From 'Nostoc azollae' 0708 (GTDB lineage Bacteria; Cyanobacteriota; Cyanobacteriia; Cyanobacteriales; Nostocaceae): DNA of 64,000 bases. A model generated the notes under the pieces. That model worked only from the letters and a program-made list of their open reading frames with translations. It made no database searches and had not been told where the DNA came from. How positions within the stretch are numbered: position 1 is the stretch's first letter; each line of letters starts with the position of its first letter. The stretch lies in the NCBI RefSeq assembly GCF_000196515.1, contig NC_014248.1, positions 1 through 64,000 of the forward strand. Direction: 5' to 3'. The translations under genes and the position numbers were made by a program. This document shows, in pieces, positions 38,943 through 49,340 of this stretch.

Positions 38943-40079
38943 ATGACAAGAAATGGGATCGGTATTCGCACAGCGCAAGTGCGTTCTGAACGGCTCACTG
39001 GTCAAATTCACGTCTATGATGGCATTGGGAAAGGTAAGTCCCAAGCGGCTTTAGGGGTAGTTCTGCGCTCGATTGGTTTGGGAATAAATACACCAAGTGA
39101 TTCTAATCGCGTCTTATTGTTGAGGTTTTTGAAGGGGCCAGAACGTGATTATGATGAAGATGGGGCGATCGCCGCTTTACAGCGTGGTTTTCCTCATTTG
39201 ATTGATCAGGTTCGCACGGGGAGGGCGGAGTTTTTTGGACATGATGAGATTACTCCTTTTGATAGAACAGAAGCTGCGCGGGGTTGGGATGTGGCCAAGG
39301 GTGCGATCGCATCTGGGTTGTATTCAGTTGTGGTTTTAGACGAAATTAACCCGGTTCTAGATTTGGGTTTACTCGCTGTGAATGAGGTGGTACAAACTTT
39401 AAAATCTAAACCCCAGGAATTGGAAATCATTGCGACTGGACGGGGTGCACCCCAACAGCTACTAGATATTGCCGATTTACATTCGGAAATGAAACCTCAG
39501 CACCATCCCACGGCTGAAGCACTTTTCCTGGAAGGAATTGAAATTTATACTGGGTTAGGTAAGGGTAAATCTACTAGTGCTTTGGGTAAGGCCTTACAGG
39601 CTATTGGCAGAGGGATAAATCACCCTGGGTCTACGCGTGTATTAATTATGCAGTGGCTGAAGGGTGGCAGTGGTTATACGGAAGATGCGGCGATCGCAGC
39701 TTTGCAAAAGTCTTATCCTGAAGTGGTAGATCATCAACGTTGTGGACGGGATGCCATTGTTTGGCGGAATTCTCGGCAAGAATTAGACTATGTGGAAGCA
39801 GAGAGAGGTTGGGAAATTGCCAAAACTGCGATCGCATCTGGAATCTATAAAACCATCATTCTCGATGAACTTAACCCTACTGTTGATTTAGAACTACTTC
39901 CTGTTGACCCGATTGTTCAAGCTTTGCTGCGTAAACCCCGCGATACAGAAGTTATTATTACCGGTCGTTGTCAAAATCAACCTGCATATTTTGACTTAGC
40001 CAGCATTCATTCGGAGGTTTATTGTCATAAGCACTATGCTAATCAAGGGGTGGAATTAAAGCGAGGGGTAGATTTTTAA
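38943..40079 (+). CDS. Tandem-duplicated corrinoid adenosyltransferase (CobA/BtuR type)
   Basis: The protein consists of two homologous halves of ~190 residues, each like cob(I)yrinic acid a,c-diamide adenosyltransferase: a P-loop (YDGIGKGKSQAALGVVLRSI; YTGLGKGKSTSALGKALQAI), then LKGPERDYDEDGAIAALQRG versus LKGGSGYTEDAAIAALQKSY, and VVLDEINPVLDLGLL versus IILDELNPTVDLELL. It would add the adenosyl ligand to cobalamin. ATG 38943 (MTRNGIGIRT) is preferred over the upstream frame start at 38889. It is transcribed divergently from fraC. Confidence 0.75.
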   Translation: MTRNGIGIRTAQVRSERLTGQIHVYDGIGKGKSQAALGVVLRSIGLGINTPSDSNRVLLLRFLKGPERDYDEDGAIAALQRGFPHLIDQVRTGRAEFFGHDEITPFDRTEAARGWDVAKGAIASGLYSVVVLDEINPVLDLGLLAVNEVVQTLKSKPQELEIIATGRGAPQQLLDIADLHSEMKPQHHPTAEALFLEGIEIYTGLGKGKSTSALGKALQAIGRGINHPGSTRVLIMQWLKGGSGYTEDAAIAALQKSYPEVVDHQRCGRDAIVWRNSRQELDYVEAERGWEIAKTAIASGIYKTIILDELNPTVDLELLPVDPIVQALLRKPRDTEVIITGRCQNQPAYFDLASIHSEVYCHKHYANQGVELKRGVDF

Positions 40080-40114
40080 CTTTATGGGCGGGGTTTTCCC
40101 GTCCTGATTCTATC

Positions 40115-40345
40115 TTATTCCGTATTCAGCATTATAGACTTAAAAACTACATAGTCTTCCATCAACCAGTAGCGCCGACAACTTTCTATATTCCAAACCT
40201 CTGTCAACATTCCAGATGTAACTAACCAATGAAATTTTTTGGCTGTGCATAGCCAACTAACATCAAATGCTAGTATTTTTTGCAAGACTTCTTTGCGCCG
40301 ATCTGTCAGCTTCTCGAATACACGCTAAAACTCTTGTTGATTCAT
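40115..40345 (-). pseudogene. Small decayed gene, possibly a regulator N-terminus
   Basis: From ATG 40345 the minus strand reads MNQQEF-stop-RVFEKLTDRRKEVLQKILAF and continues open to 40115. The start resembles helix-turn-helix heads of cyanobacterial signalling proteins (LTxRRKEVLxKILAG), but the rest does not match. One stop is visible. The identity is uncertain. Confidence 0.35.
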
Positions 40346-40429
40346 CTTTTGTTTTGATTGCATCAGTTAGAGATGATTTATAAAGTAAATGTTTAGGAGA
40401 CAAGAGGAAGTAGCATAATTCTAGTCATA

Positions 40430-41190
40430 AGAGGATAGGATATATAGCCCCTTCCCTCATTTGTGTTAAACGCTCATAATCCTTGCTTAGACGATGATAT
40501 TAGTTAAACCACCCAAATGTTCTTTCTACTACCCAGGGTTGTGGTAAAACTTTAAATTCTTGCTCAGTAGGTCCTATGACTTCAACATGAGCTTAAATCA
40601 TGAACCAAACTGCAAGTGCAAATTTATCACCGTCATAACCGGAATCAACCCATAAAACTTGGACTTTTTCCAATAATTCTGTGGGTTCCTCTAGCAGTTC
40701 CATTAGTGCATAGGCAGCAAGTATTCATTCTGGGGCATTCGCTTCACTAACAACAACTTTCAACACAAGTCCCAGGCTATCAACCAACTAAAGTCTGCCC
40801 CTTTCTTCCTTTTACCTTTTTACATCCGTCAAAACCATACACATCCCCTTTTTTTGGTCAGTGTTGACCGACTGACTGTCTGCAGCGAGCGCGGTAGGTT
40901 GTGTTGATTTACCTAATTTCGAGCGAACTTGACCACCCAATGTATGGTTGAATTTTTCCCAAACCCCCTGGCCCTGCCATTTACTGTAATAGCTATATAC
41001 CGTTGACCTTGGCGGGAAGTCACCTGGAAGCATATTCCATTGACATCCAGTTTTCAAATGATAATAGATGGAATTACATATTTCACCCATATCTGTTGTG
41101 GGTGGATGCCCTCCTTCTTTGGCTGGTGGAATCAATGGGGCCAGGATTTCCCACTCCATATCAGTTAAGTCTGTGGGGTAAGACTTTCAT
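40430..41190 (-). pseudogene. IS5-family transposase, decayed
   Basis: The minus strand reads SYPTDLTDMEWEILAPLIPP then GGHPPTTDMGEICNSIYYHL, TGCQWNMLPGDFPPRSTVYS and YYSKWQGQGVWEKFNHTL; AADSQSV carries the first catalytic Asp, and VLWVDSGYDGDKF the second. Further on come WVVERTFGWFN and YHRLSKDYERL. Stops occur before the first Met, after LTDVKR and later, so the element is inactive. This is the IS5 (IS1031/ISL2-like) pattern. Confidence 0.75.
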
Positions 41191-41344
41191 TCCATGAGTA
41201 GCTATGTAAATACACTAGATTTTATGTATCCTATCCTTCCAACATTCCTTTTCTACTCCCCTTTACATTTACTTTATTAATAGCCTCTTATTATATATTC
41301 ACGTTTGTGACTATTTTACAGGTAAAGTTGTTAAAAGCACGAAT

Positions 41345-41578
41345 ATGGTAATTGAAGGATATCTGGGTACTGAGTTACTGATACACCATTTTGATGGTAG
41401 TCAAGGACAATATCAAGGATATGTAGTGAGACGAAGAGTTTATTTGCTGGGAGCTAGGATATTTGATGAATTAACTACAGAAGTGGCTAATCTTTCCGAT
41501 TCTTTGAGAGTGTATATGAGCTGTATCATTAACGTTAATTTTAAGTGGTTTGGGCATTGGTTAACATATCTAAGTTAA
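41345..41578 (+). CDS. Unrecognised 77-codon open frame
   Basis: The frame reads MVIEGYLGTELLIHHFDGSQ, QYQGYVVRRRVYLLGARIFD and ends soon after. The composition is protein-like, but I recognise no family; it may be a fragment of a mobile-element gene, as IS5 debris lies next to it. Confidence 0.3.
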   Translation: MVIEGYLGTELLIHHFDGSQGQYQGYVVRRRVYLLGARIFDELTTEVANLSDSLRVYMSCIINVNFKWFGHWLTYLS

Positions 41579-41728
41579 GCTGGACATTTTCGGCAGTAAC
41601 TGTATTTACAAAATAAATAATTTATCTAACCTTCTTAACTTAGAGTGGTTTTTTTTCTTACATTTAAAATTAATTTCACAAAATCTAATTATTCCCCCTT
41701 CTCACTAGAAAGGGGGAATAAGATATGC

Positions 41729-42781
41729 TTAGAAAAACCAACCGTAAGAATGTAAACCCTTACCTAAAATATTTACACCCAAATAACAAATCCAAACTAC
41801 AACAAAACCACCCGCAGCTAAAATTGCTGGTTTTCTACCTTGCCAACCACGAGTTATTCTGGAGTGCAAATAGGCTGCAAAAACTAACCAAGTGATTAAA
41901 GCCCAAGTTTCCTTTGGGTCCCAACTCCAATAAGAACCCCATGCTTCATTAGCCCAAACACCACCTGCAATAATACCAATGGTCAGTAGGGGAAATCCCA
42001 AACCGATAATGCGATAACTGATATTATCTAAGGTTTCAGCTAGGCTGAGGCGTTGGGGTGAAAGCCTTTCACTTGAGGCGATGTTTTGCGTTTCTGCAAC
42101 AGTTACTAAATCTAAAACAGCAGTACCATGACCGTTGTTACTGCTTTCCAAGCGAGAGAACCCATTATTTTCCGGTGAGGGTGTTGAGGGTTGAGTAACT
42201 AACTCTCCAGCTTTGAGTAATTTGTAACCATTCCTGCGATAGCTACCTGTGCCTACGGAACTACCCTGTAATTGGATATTTTGCCCGCGAGTAACAATTA
42301 AAAATGCGATCCCTAACAAAGAGCCTACCATCAAAGCCGAATAACTCAGCATCATCACGCTGACATGCATCATTAACCAATTCGACTTTAAAGCCGGAAC
42401 TAAAGGTTCCGAGACTTGCATTGTTGATGGTAGTGTCAAAGTAGCAAAAGCTGCAATTCCCATTGCTACAGGAGCAGTGACAACTCCCACCAAGCGACTA
42501 CGACTGGTATTTTCTGCAATTAGATGGACAGCCGTAATTCCCCAAGTCAGGAAAAATAGAGACTCATAGAGATTGCTGAGGGGAAAATAACCTGCTTCAA
42601 TCCATCTTGCGCCTAGTAGAGCCGCAATACACAAATTTGCGATCGCCATTCCACCCGTCCCCAAAGCCGTAGTCACCGATAAACTCGGAAAAGCCGCCCC
42701 CACCCAATAAACCAGCATAGTGCAGAATAAGACAGCAAAGGAGGCATTATCTAACCAGTTCTGGAGTACAATCAGATTCAT
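41729..42781 (-). CDS. ccsA: Cytochrome c maturation protein CcsA (NCBI naming: CcsB)
   Basis: The 350-residue membrane protein delivers or ligates haem to apocytochromes c on the lumen side in system II biogenesis. The tryptophan-rich haem motif is intact ([20 protein letters not shown]), and conserved histidines are seen in [19 protein letters not shown] and [13 protein letters not shown] polar insertion of ~60 residues (about 185-245) separates the two membrane blocks, which is common in cyanobacterial homologues. The gene stands alone. Confidence 0.9.
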   Translation of the reverse strand: MNLIVLQNWLDNASFAVLFCTMLVYWVGAAFPSLSVTTALGTGGMAIANLCIAALLGARWIEAGYFPLSNLYESLFFLTWGITAVHLIAENTSRSRLVGVVTAPVAMGIAAFATLTLPSTMQVSEPLVPALKSNWLMMHVSVMMLSYSALMVGSLLGIAFLIVTRGQNIQLQGSSVGTGSYRRNGYKLLKAGELVTQPSTPSPENNGFSRLESSNNGHGTAVLDLVTVAETQNIASSERLSPQRLSLAETLDNISYRIIGLGFPLLTIGIIAGGVWANEAWGSYWSWDPKETWALITWLVFAAYLHSRITRGWQGRKPAILAAGGFVVVWICYLGVNILGKGLHSYGWFF

Positions 42782-42969
42782 AAATTCTTCTCCCTAGTGA
42801 ATCAGTTATAAGTTATCAGTTATCAGACTGAGTTAGACAATAAACCCAACTCAAACCCTTGATCACGGTTCACTGATTTAATTCCGACTATCCTGATCCT
42901 ATCTACTTTTGGTAACAGGAGGTTGGTAATTGGTATTCTTCCCAGTCCCCAGTCCCCTCAAGTCCTCAA

Positions 42970-44670
42970 CTATTTACCTTTTTTCAGTTCCACAAAAATG
43001 TCATATTCCTGACTACGATTATCGTTGACAGCAGTTGTTATACCTATAGTTTGTATAGCAGAAAGTAATGCTTGTTGACCAGGAGATTCAAGATTGAGAG
43101 GAAAACTTTTAACAGTCCGTTCCATATCCAAGAAAAATTGACCCTTGGCTGGATTTAATTCCTTGGGAACGGTTTGTTGAAAACGTAGAGTGTTGGCTAG
43201 AGTATTGTTGGGTTTAGGAACAATTTTATCGCTGATGGGAGCGCCGAAGCCGAAAAAAACCACATTGTCATCTAACCAACCATGAGTAGCCGTTAAAGTC
43301 CCAAAAGGTGAAATCCAGTTAACAACGGGTTTACCCCCAACAGTAGCTGATTCAACTTTAAACTGGTATTGATTTTTCAGCACATCATCAAGATTTTGTA
43401 AAGCAGTTTCAGCCGATTGCCGTACCCCAGCTTTACCATCACTTACCTTAACCATAAATACTAAACCAGCCCGAAAGTTATCCGGTGAACCATCTCGTGA
43501 AGTATTAGGAATTACCGAAACTGAAAATTCCCCCTTCATCCAACTCAGTAAATCTTGATCTAAATCCAAATTTGTTAAAGATTTTACACCCCGTCGCAGT
43601 TCTTCGGGTTTGATTGGTGCCAACGGATTTCCCCCAGAAGTAGAAACATAGTCTGCCCACAACCGCTTTAAGTTACTACCAGACAACATCATTAAGGTTT
43701 CGCTGGGGAGGCGATTTTGCATACTTCCAGCTTTATTTTCTACCGCCAAAACTCTTTGACTATTAGGGCTTAACCAAGAAATACCCTTTAAACGCACTCC
43801 TTCAGATTCTAAGTTCAGAGTTCCCGCTAAACCTTGGTTATTCTGAAGTTGGGCAAGAACCTGAACAGGTAAACGTCGATTAGGGGCTGTCGCCGCTATT
43901 TTTGCAGCCAAGGGTACATTTATATAAAATTGAGCAAACGGTTGATAACTAGAGGTTTTTGAGAAATTTTCTGCAAAGCCTACTAATGTTGCTACAGATG
44001 TTTGATTTTTATAAGCATCAATTGTTTTTTCTGTGGCTTTAGCATTATCTGTAATTACAAGCAATTGCTGATTTATTAATGTTGCTGACAGCTTTTCTCC
44101 AGCTTTTCCTTCAGTTTGCTTAATTGCGATTCCCCGATAAGTAAGCTCAGTCGATTTACCTTGTTTAAGGGTTTGAGATTGTGCCAACATCTTTTTAGCA
44201 ATTGCTGGGTTTTTGATTGGCAGCACCATCACCATTGACTGTTCATAAGGAATATTAGCCTCAGTAGCTACTGGTTTCAGCACTGGCTTGACTACTGGGG
44301 GAGGCAAAACAGCAATGGTGACCTCATCCCCCACCCAAGGTTGAATATCCTTCTCGAAATTGTAGCCATTATTGGTTAACCAGCGATCACGCAGTTGCAC
44401 CAAATTTTTATCCAGTTCCTTTTGAGTTTCTGGTGTCCCAAATTCCCTCAACTTTTGCCATTGTTTAGTATCTGTTGTTAAAGAAACTGCAAACAAGGCA
44501 TCTTGAGGAATAATATTTGCACCCACTGGCAAACTTCTAGAAAACGGTCGTCCTTGGGTAAAAAACCAATGAGCAAAACTGCCTACACCAATCAATAACG
44601 CCGCAGCTGATAATGTCAGTACTAAAGACCGCTTCTTTTTTTTCTTCTCAGACACAATAGGTAGCGTCAT
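42970..44670 (-). CDS. DUF3352 domain protein with N-terminal membrane anchor
   Basis: The 566-residue protein begins with a Lys-rich stretch followed by a single hydrophobic helix (SLVLTLSAAALLIGVGSFAH), then a long soluble domain of the DUF3352 type (IIPQDALFAVSLTTDTKQWQ; VGDEVTIAVLPPPVVKPVL). The soluble part is probably periplasmic or lumenal. Function unknown. It lies 137 bases downstream of the chorismate lyase gene on the same strand, separated by a double hairpin. Confidence 0.75.
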   Translation of the reverse strand: MTLPIVSEKKKKKRSLVLTLSAAALLIGVGSFAHWFFTQGRPFSRSLPVGANIIPQDALFAVSLTTDTKQWQKLREFGTPETQKELDKNLVQLRDRWLTNNGYNFEKDIQPWVGDEVTIAVLPPPVVKPVLKPVATEANIPYEQSMVMVLPIKNPAIAKKMLAQSQTLKQGKSTELTYRGIAIKQTEGKAGEKLSATLINQQLLVITDNAKATEKTIDAYKNQTSVATLVGFAENFSKTSSYQPFAQFYINVPLAAKIAATAPNRRLPVQVLAQLQNNQGLAGTLNLESEGVRLKGISWLSPNSQRVLAVENKAGSMQNRLPSETLMMLSGSNLKRLWADYVSTSGGNPLAPIKPEELRRGVKSLTNLDLDQDLLSWMKGEFSVSVIPNTSRDGSPDNFRAGLVFMVKVSDGKAGVRQSAETALQNLDDVLKNQYQFKVESATVGGKPVVNWISPFGTLTATHGWLDDNVVFFGFGAPISDKIVPKPNNTLANTLRFQQTVPKELNPAKGQFFLDMERTVKSFPLNLESPGQQALLSAIQTIGITTAVNDNRSQEYDIFVELKKGK

Positions 44671-44762
44671 TGCAACTTATACCTATAATTAAGAATACTT
44701 ACTAACTGAATAAATTCAGTTTATGATCGATCTTTTAAATCGTTTCAGAAATCAAGAAAATC

Positions 44763-44796
44763 CGTCCTTTTAGGACGGGGTTTTAAACCCCGATTT
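44763..44796 (-). terminator. Double hairpin after the chorismate lyase gene
   Basis: Two adjacent inverted repeats, CGTCCTTTTAGGACG and GGGGTTTTAAACCCC, lie just beyond the lyase stop. The tails are only weakly T-rich, so this may be a terminator or processing site for the minus-strand transcript. Confidence 0.4.
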
Positions 44797-44807
44797 TCGA
44801 TAAAACC

Positions 44808-45425
44808 CTAGAGCTTACACCCTTCTTGTTGACCCAAATATTTAGTTAAATAAGGTGAAAAAACCTCATAAATCAAAGTTAGAGGGTGTCCATGATGCCA
44901 AAACAAATAATGGCGACCCCAAAAAGGACCAACTTCATCAAAGCCTGACTCCAGCGGGGCTGAGTAACCACAGTAAATTCCTTTGATATCTCGATACAAC
45001 TCTGTACGGATACGAGCTAAACTCGCCCAAATCGGTAAAGAACGGTTTTGCAAAAACTCATCAACATGACTAGCCTCCCACCAGGAAGTAGCATAACCCA
45101 AACGCTGACCAGAGGGAGTACGCAGCCATACCTGTCGGCGCAGTCTGGGCCCTCGAACAGCTTGAATTAAACTAGGAGCATTATCCGAATTCATGCCAAT
45201 CAAAGACATATCAATCACATCCACTTCTATTGGCTCACAAGTGAGTAATTGTAAGTGTCTGGTTGGAGAACCATCACCCAAAAGCAGCAATTGCCATGCT
45301 GGTGCTAACTGAGTGTGAGGCAAACCTTTTTGAATATCCTCTTCTCCACCTTGCCAAATAGGATTTAGGCGATGCCAATCGGTTGGCAGTATTAAGTTAT
45401 TTGTGGGCGTAACAATAGTAGTCAA
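44808..45425 (-). CDS. Chorismate pyruvate-lyase-like protein
   Basis: The 205-residue protein resembles the cyanobacterial chorismate lyase, which makes 4-hydroxybenzoate for plastoquinone head-group synthesis. Visible blocks are LAPAWQLLLLGDGSPTRHLQ, VRGPRLRRQVWLRTPSGQRL and YATSWWEA, with an acidic residue near the end (LIYEVFSPYL) in the expected place. It starts at ATG 45425. Confidence 0.75.
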   Translation of the reverse strand: MTTIVTPTNNLILPTDWHRLNPIWQGGEEDIQKGLPHTQLAPAWQLLLLGDGSPTRHLQLLTCEPIEVDVIDMSLIGMNSDNAPSLIQAVRGPRLRRQVWLRTPSGQRLGYATSWWEASHVDEFLQNRSLPIWASLARIRTELYRDIKGIYCGYSAPLESGFDEVGPFWGRHYLFWHHGHPLTLIYEVFSPYLTKYLGQQEGCKL

Positions 45426-45463
45426 TTTTATTTACAAATCTTTACCTATTTCTATGAAAGCAC

Positions 45464-45495
45464 AAAAAACCCAGATTCCTATTGGGAGACTGGGT
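45464..45495 (-). terminator. Intrinsic terminator downstream of tRNA-Leu
   Basis: On the minus strand ACCCAG pairs with CTGGGT, with further pairing TCC/GGA inside, followed by T6. It is about 87 bases beyond the tRNA-Leu 3' end and upstream of the chorismate lyase start, so it probably ends the tRNA transcript. Confidence 0.65.
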
Positions 45496-45581
45496 AAAAT
45501 ATCCTGACAAATCCATCATTAAAAATTTTGGGTAGCCGATAATTAATAAATTGAGCAACAAAATCGCTCAAAATTTAAAAA

Positions 45582-45662
45582 TGCGGATGGCGAGACTCGA
45601 ACTCGCAAGGCAAAGCCACACGCACCTCAAGCGTGCGCGTATACCAATTCCGCCACATCCGC
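45582..45662 (-). tRNA. trnL-GAG: tRNA-Leu (GAG)
   Basis: The minus strand folds as a tRNA with a long variable arm: acceptor GCGGATG pairs with CATCCGC, D-loop GGTAT region, anticodon stem CACGC/GCGTG with loop TTGAGGT (anticodon GAG), and a T-arm with GTTCGAGTC. Discriminator base A. CCA is not encoded. It is 81 bases long, normal for a class II leucine tRNA. Confidence 0.92.
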
Positions 45663-45995
45663 ACAAGTTGAATAGAACCATAATATAGCATAAGAAATAG
45701 ATAAAAGCAAATATTTTCCAGTTTTTTCCCAAAATGTTTTAATCAGGGAATAGACAAGAGGCAGAAGGCAGGACTAAGTAGGTGGGCGTAAATATTTGTC
45801 CTTAGGAGCAGGCAGGGGGAATTGGTCATGGGGCATTAGAAAAATTACTTCCCCATCTCCCTCATCTCCCTCATCTTCCCAATCCCCAGTCCCCAATCCC
45901 TGAAAATTTTTGAGAATTTACAGTAATGCGACAGCTTTATTTCCACGGGATAGGAGAGAATGTCAATCTATTGGTACTAATATCGCAGCTTGAAA
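45663..45995. other. Intergenic upstream of accC
   Basis: No gene was seen. A pyrimidine-rich run of cccatctccctcatctccct repeats (45851-45900) is typical intergenic filler. The accC promoter should be between about 45900 and 45990, but I cannot name its boxes with confidence. Confidence 0.4.
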
Positions 45996-47342
45996 ATGAA
46001 GTTTGACAAAATCTTAATTGCCAATCGGGGAGAAATAGCTCTTCGCATTCTCCGCGCCTGTGAAGAAATGGGAATCGCGACGGTTGCCATTCACTCCACC
46101 GTTGACCGGAATGCTCTCCATGTCCAACTTGCTGACGAAGCCGTTTGTATTGGCGAACCTGCCAGCAGTAAAAGTTATTTGAATATTCCCAATATTATTG
46201 CCGCTGCCTTAACACGCGGCGCTACTGCTATTCATCCTGGTTATGGCTTTTTGGCAGAAAATGCCCGATTTGCAGAAATCTGTGCTGATCATCAAATTGT
46301 TTTTATTGGACCCACTCCTGAAGCCATTCGGTTAATGGGCGATAAATCCACAGCGAAAGAAACCATGCAAAAAGCAGGAGTACCAACTGTACCAGGTAGT
46401 GATGGCTTGGTAGAATCCGACCAGGAAGGTAAGCTCATCGCGAAAGATATCGGTTATCCTGTCATGATTAAAGCCACAGCCGGAGGTGGTGGACGGGGTA
46501 TGCGGCTTGTTCTTTCTGAAGATGAATTTGTCAAACTTTTTCTAGCAGCCCAAGGAGAAGCAGGAGCAGCTTTTGGCAATGCTGGCGTTTATATAGAAAA
46601 ATCTATTGAACGTCCGCGTCACATTGAATTTCAAATTTTAGCGGATAGCTACGGCAATGTTATCCATTTAGGTGAAAGAGATTGTTCAATTCAGCGACGT
46701 AATCAAAAACTTTTAGAAGAAGCCCCCAGCCCTGCACTAGATGAGGAACTCAGGGAAAGAATGGGACAAGCAGCCGTAAAAGCCGCCCGATTCATTAACT
46801 ACACTGGGGCTGGTACTATTGAGTTTCTGTTGGATAAGTCCGGTAAATTCTACTTTATGGAAATGAACACCCGGATTCAAGTTGAGCATCCAGTTACAGA
46901 AATGGTTACTGGTATAGACTTACTTGTTGAACAAATTCGCATTGCTCAAGGTGAAAGACTCCAGTTAACGCAAGAGCAAGTGATTTTAAGAGGTCATGCC
47001 ATCGAATGCCGTATTAATGCCGAAGACCCAGAACATGATTTTCGTCCTTCCCCTGGCAAAATCAGCGGCTATCTACCCCCCGGAGGACCCGGAGTGCGGA
47101 TTGATTCCCATGTGTATACAGATTACCAGATTCCGCCTTATTATGACTCCCTCATCGGTAAGCTAATTGTGTGGGGTCCCGACCGATCTACAGCCATTAA
47201 CCGCATGAAACGGGCCTTGAGAGAGTGTGCAATCACTGGTCTACCCACAACTATTGGATTTCATCAAAAGATTATGGAAACCCCGCAGTTTTTACAAGGC
47301 AACGTTTATACCAATTTTGTGCAGGAAATGAAAGAGCAGTGA
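45996..47342 (+). CDS. accC: Biotin carboxylase subunit of acetyl-CoA carboxylase
   Basis: The 448-residue ATP-grasp enzyme carboxylates biotin on AccB in fatty acid synthesis. Motifs: N-terminal [20 protein letters not shown], glycine-rich ATP loop [14 protein letters not shown], metal/active-site block [20 protein letters not shown] and EARPSP-type end ([18 protein letters not shown]). ATG 45996 gives the family start; a TTG two codons earlier is not needed. No accB is next to it. Confidence 0.95.
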   Translation: MKFDKILIANRGEIALRILRACEEMGIATVAIHSTVDRNALHVQLADEAVCIGEPASSKSYLNIPNIIAAALTRGATAIHPGYGFLAENARFAEICADHQIVFIGPTPEAIRLMGDKSTAKETMQKAGVPTVPGSDGLVESDQEGKLIAKDIGYPVMIKATAGGGGRGMRLVLSEDEFVKLFLAAQGEAGAAFGNAGVYIEKSIERPRHIEFQILADSYGNVIHLGERDCSIQRRNQKLLEEAPSPALDEELRERMGQAAVKAARFINYTGAGTIEFLLDKSGKFYFMEMNTRIQVEHPVTEMVTGIDLLVEQIRIAQGERLQLTQEQVILRGHAIECRINAEDPEHDFRPSPGKISGYLPPGGPGVRIDSHVYTDYQIPPYYDSLIGKLIVWGPDRSTAINRMKRALRECAITGLPTTIGFHQKIMETPQFLQGNVYTNFVQEMKEQ

Positions 47343-47505
47343 TTGGTGATTGGTGATTGATGATTGGTGATTGGGAAAGATCTTCATCCCTTCCTCCCAT
47401 TCGTCTGATACTAACGGCGTAAGCCTTCTCCCCTCTTCTCTTTCCTATCACCTGTCACCCTTTGGGGTATGCCTCCGGCGCGCTGACTCACCTGTCACTT
47501 GTCAC

Positions 47506-47799
47506 CTAATTAACACACGCCATCATGGTCAGTAATCCTTGTTGGCCTAGTAAAATTTCGCGGATAAAACTGAAAATACCGACCCAGATAATGGGGGTAA
47601 TATCCACCCCACCAATGGGTTGTACTACCTTTCGCAATAGCACTAAAAATGGTTCTGTCGGCCAAGCAATGAGATTGAAAGGCAACCGATTGAGATTCAC
47701 TTGTGGATACCAAGTGAGAATGATGCGGAAAATAAACAAAAAGGTCATGATTCCCAAAACGGGACTGAGAATCCAAACAGTCAGGTTAATACCAGTCAT
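47506..47799 (-). CDS. YggT-family membrane protein
   Basis: The 97-residue protein has two hydrophobic blocks and the YggT pattern (FIFRIILTWYPQVNLNRLPF; WPTEPFLVLLRKVVQPIGGV; ITPIIWVGIFSFIREILL). In cyanobacteria and plastids, relatives (CCB3/YlmG types) are linked to thylakoid cytochrome or nucleoid/division functions. Its specific role here is unknown. Confidence 0.8.
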   Translation of the reverse strand: MTGINLTVWILSPVLGIMTFLFIFRIILTWYPQVNLNRLPFNLIAWPTEPFLVLLRKVVQPIGGVDITPIIWVGIFSFIREILLGQQGLLTMMACVN

Positions 47800-48021
47800 G
47801 GCTTTGAGTTACTATCTATCTGTGAGGAAATCAAATCAAAAAAAACTTGGGGGCGTAAGCCAGAAAAGTTTAAGCTTTCTAAAGCATTCTCTCTCACATT
47901 GTAACCAAATGCTGTCATTTTCTCGAACAGGTAACAAATAACAGATAACTGTTAATGGCTTCTCAAGAAAGTGATACACCATTAAAATTAAAATGAACTG
48001 TGTAAAAAAAGGTTGAGAACT

Positions 48022-48141
48022 ATGACACCCTCTTTAGCAAATTTTCTTTGGAGTCTGGTTTGGGGTACTGCTATTGTGGTAATCCCTGCTACTGTTGGCT
48101 TGATTTTCATCAGTCAGAAAGATAAGATCCAACGTTCTTAA
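48022..48141 (+). CDS. psbX: Photosystem II subunit PsbX
   Basis: A 39-codon gene encodes MTPSLANFLWSLVWGTAIVV followed by IPATVGLIFISQKDKIQRS. It is a single-helix photosystem II protein near cytochrome b559. The match with known PsbX is close along the whole length. Ycf66 follows on the same strand, a linkage I recall from other cyanobacteria. Confidence 0.92.
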   Translation: MTPSLANFLWSLVWGTAIVVIPATVGLIFISQKDKIQRS

Positions 48142-48373
48142 CGTTTTTGGGGAATAGGGAATAGATGACAGGTAACAGATGACAGGTGGTATATTTTGTG
48201 TTTTCCCCATCTCCCTCATCTCGCTCATCCTCCCAATCCCCAGTCTCCAATAAGGGTAAACAGCTTCAAAGATTCTTTGCCAGATGCTTTGAAGCTTAAA
48301 TATATTTTCAGTAGCTAGAGTAGTGATTTTAATGTTGACTCGCTAATATAGATTTGATATTGGGAAAACAGCA

Positions 48374-49294
48374 ATGATAAATTTTGGGCTGAACTCAGCC
48401 AGTGTTTTGGCTCAGGTAAATTTTGGGGCTAACTCAGCCAGTATTCTGGGAATTTTCCTGGCTGTGGCTGGGGCAGCACTGTATTTTCTCCGCACTGTGC
48501 GTCCAGAACTGTCACGAGATCAGGATATCTTTTTTGCGGCAGTGGGTTTGTTATGCGGATTTATTCTTATTTTTCAAGGATGGCGACTTGACCCAATTTT
48601 GCAATTTGGTCAGTTGTTGTTGGTTGGCTCTACTGTATTTTTTGCGGTTGAAAGTATTCGTCTCAGGAGTATAGCCACCCAACAAGCGAAACGGAATACT
48701 CCGATTGTGGATGATGAGCGAGAGGTAAGCAGAAAATATTCTTACTCTGATCGTCGAAATTATCAAGCAGAGATGGATGCAGATTTAGAACCCCTACCTT
48801 ATTACGAGGAAGAGGAAGAAGATCGTCCTGTACGTGCTAAAATTCGTGGTAGCAAAGATGAGCGTTCAGGACGTGAGGATTACTATGAGGATCAAGCTCC
48901 CCGTCGTTTAGAACGTCGTAATACTAGAGAAAAACCTGAAACTACAGAAAAGAAACGTCGTACTAGTAGTTATAGCCGTTCGGTAAATCGCCCTAGTGAA
49001 AGTTATGAACAGGAAAATTGGGGTTCTGTTTCCAGGGAAGTTGATGATTGGGAAAGTTCTCAAGAGGAAGTAAGAAAAACGCCACGGCGCACTACTAGTA
49101 ATAGACCTCAGCGCCCAGCAAGTAGTGAGGACGATGTTGCTCCTAGACCTAGAAAAGGCCGTCCACCTGTTGACTCTTCTCCTCCCAGAGAAAGGTATGA
49201 TGAGGCTATTCCCACTGATTATGTACCATATAATCCAATTGAAAAGCCAAATGATGGTTCAGATAATGCTAACGACTTTGATGATGAGATTTAA
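48374..49294 (+). CDS. ycf66: Ycf66 family protein
   Basis: The 306-residue protein starts with membrane helices (SASILGIFLAVAGAALYFLR; IFFAAVGLLCGFILIFQGW; FGQLLLVGSTVFFAVESIRL) and ends in a long, charged, probably disordered tail rich in Arg, Glu, Ser and Pro. Ycf66 is conserved in cyanobacteria and some plastids; its function is not settled. The first 26 residues contain a tandem duplication (INFGLNSASVLAQ / VNFGANSASILG), also visible in the DNA. Confidence 0.88.
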   Translation: MINFGLNSASVLAQVNFGANSASILGIFLAVAGAALYFLRTVRPELSRDQDIFFAAVGLLCGFILIFQGWRLDPILQFGQLLLVGSTVFFAVESIRLRSIATQQAKRNTPIVDDEREVSRKYSYSDRRNYQAEMDADLEPLPYYEEEEEDRPVRAKIRGSKDERSGREDYYEDQAPRRLERRNTREKPETTEKKRRTSSYSRSVNRPSESYEQENWGSVSREVDDWESSQEEVRKTPRRTTSNRPQRPASSEDDVAPRPRKGRPPVDSSPPRERYDEAIPTDYVPYNPIEKPNDGSDNANDFDDEI

Positions 49295-49340
49295 GACATT
49301 TGGGTGATGGTACTTTCAAAGGCGACGGAAAACGGTTAAT

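Noticed and set aside
47525-47941. Plus-strand frame of 138 codons
   Set aside because: It overlaps the YggT gene in antisense; YggT has clear family motifs.
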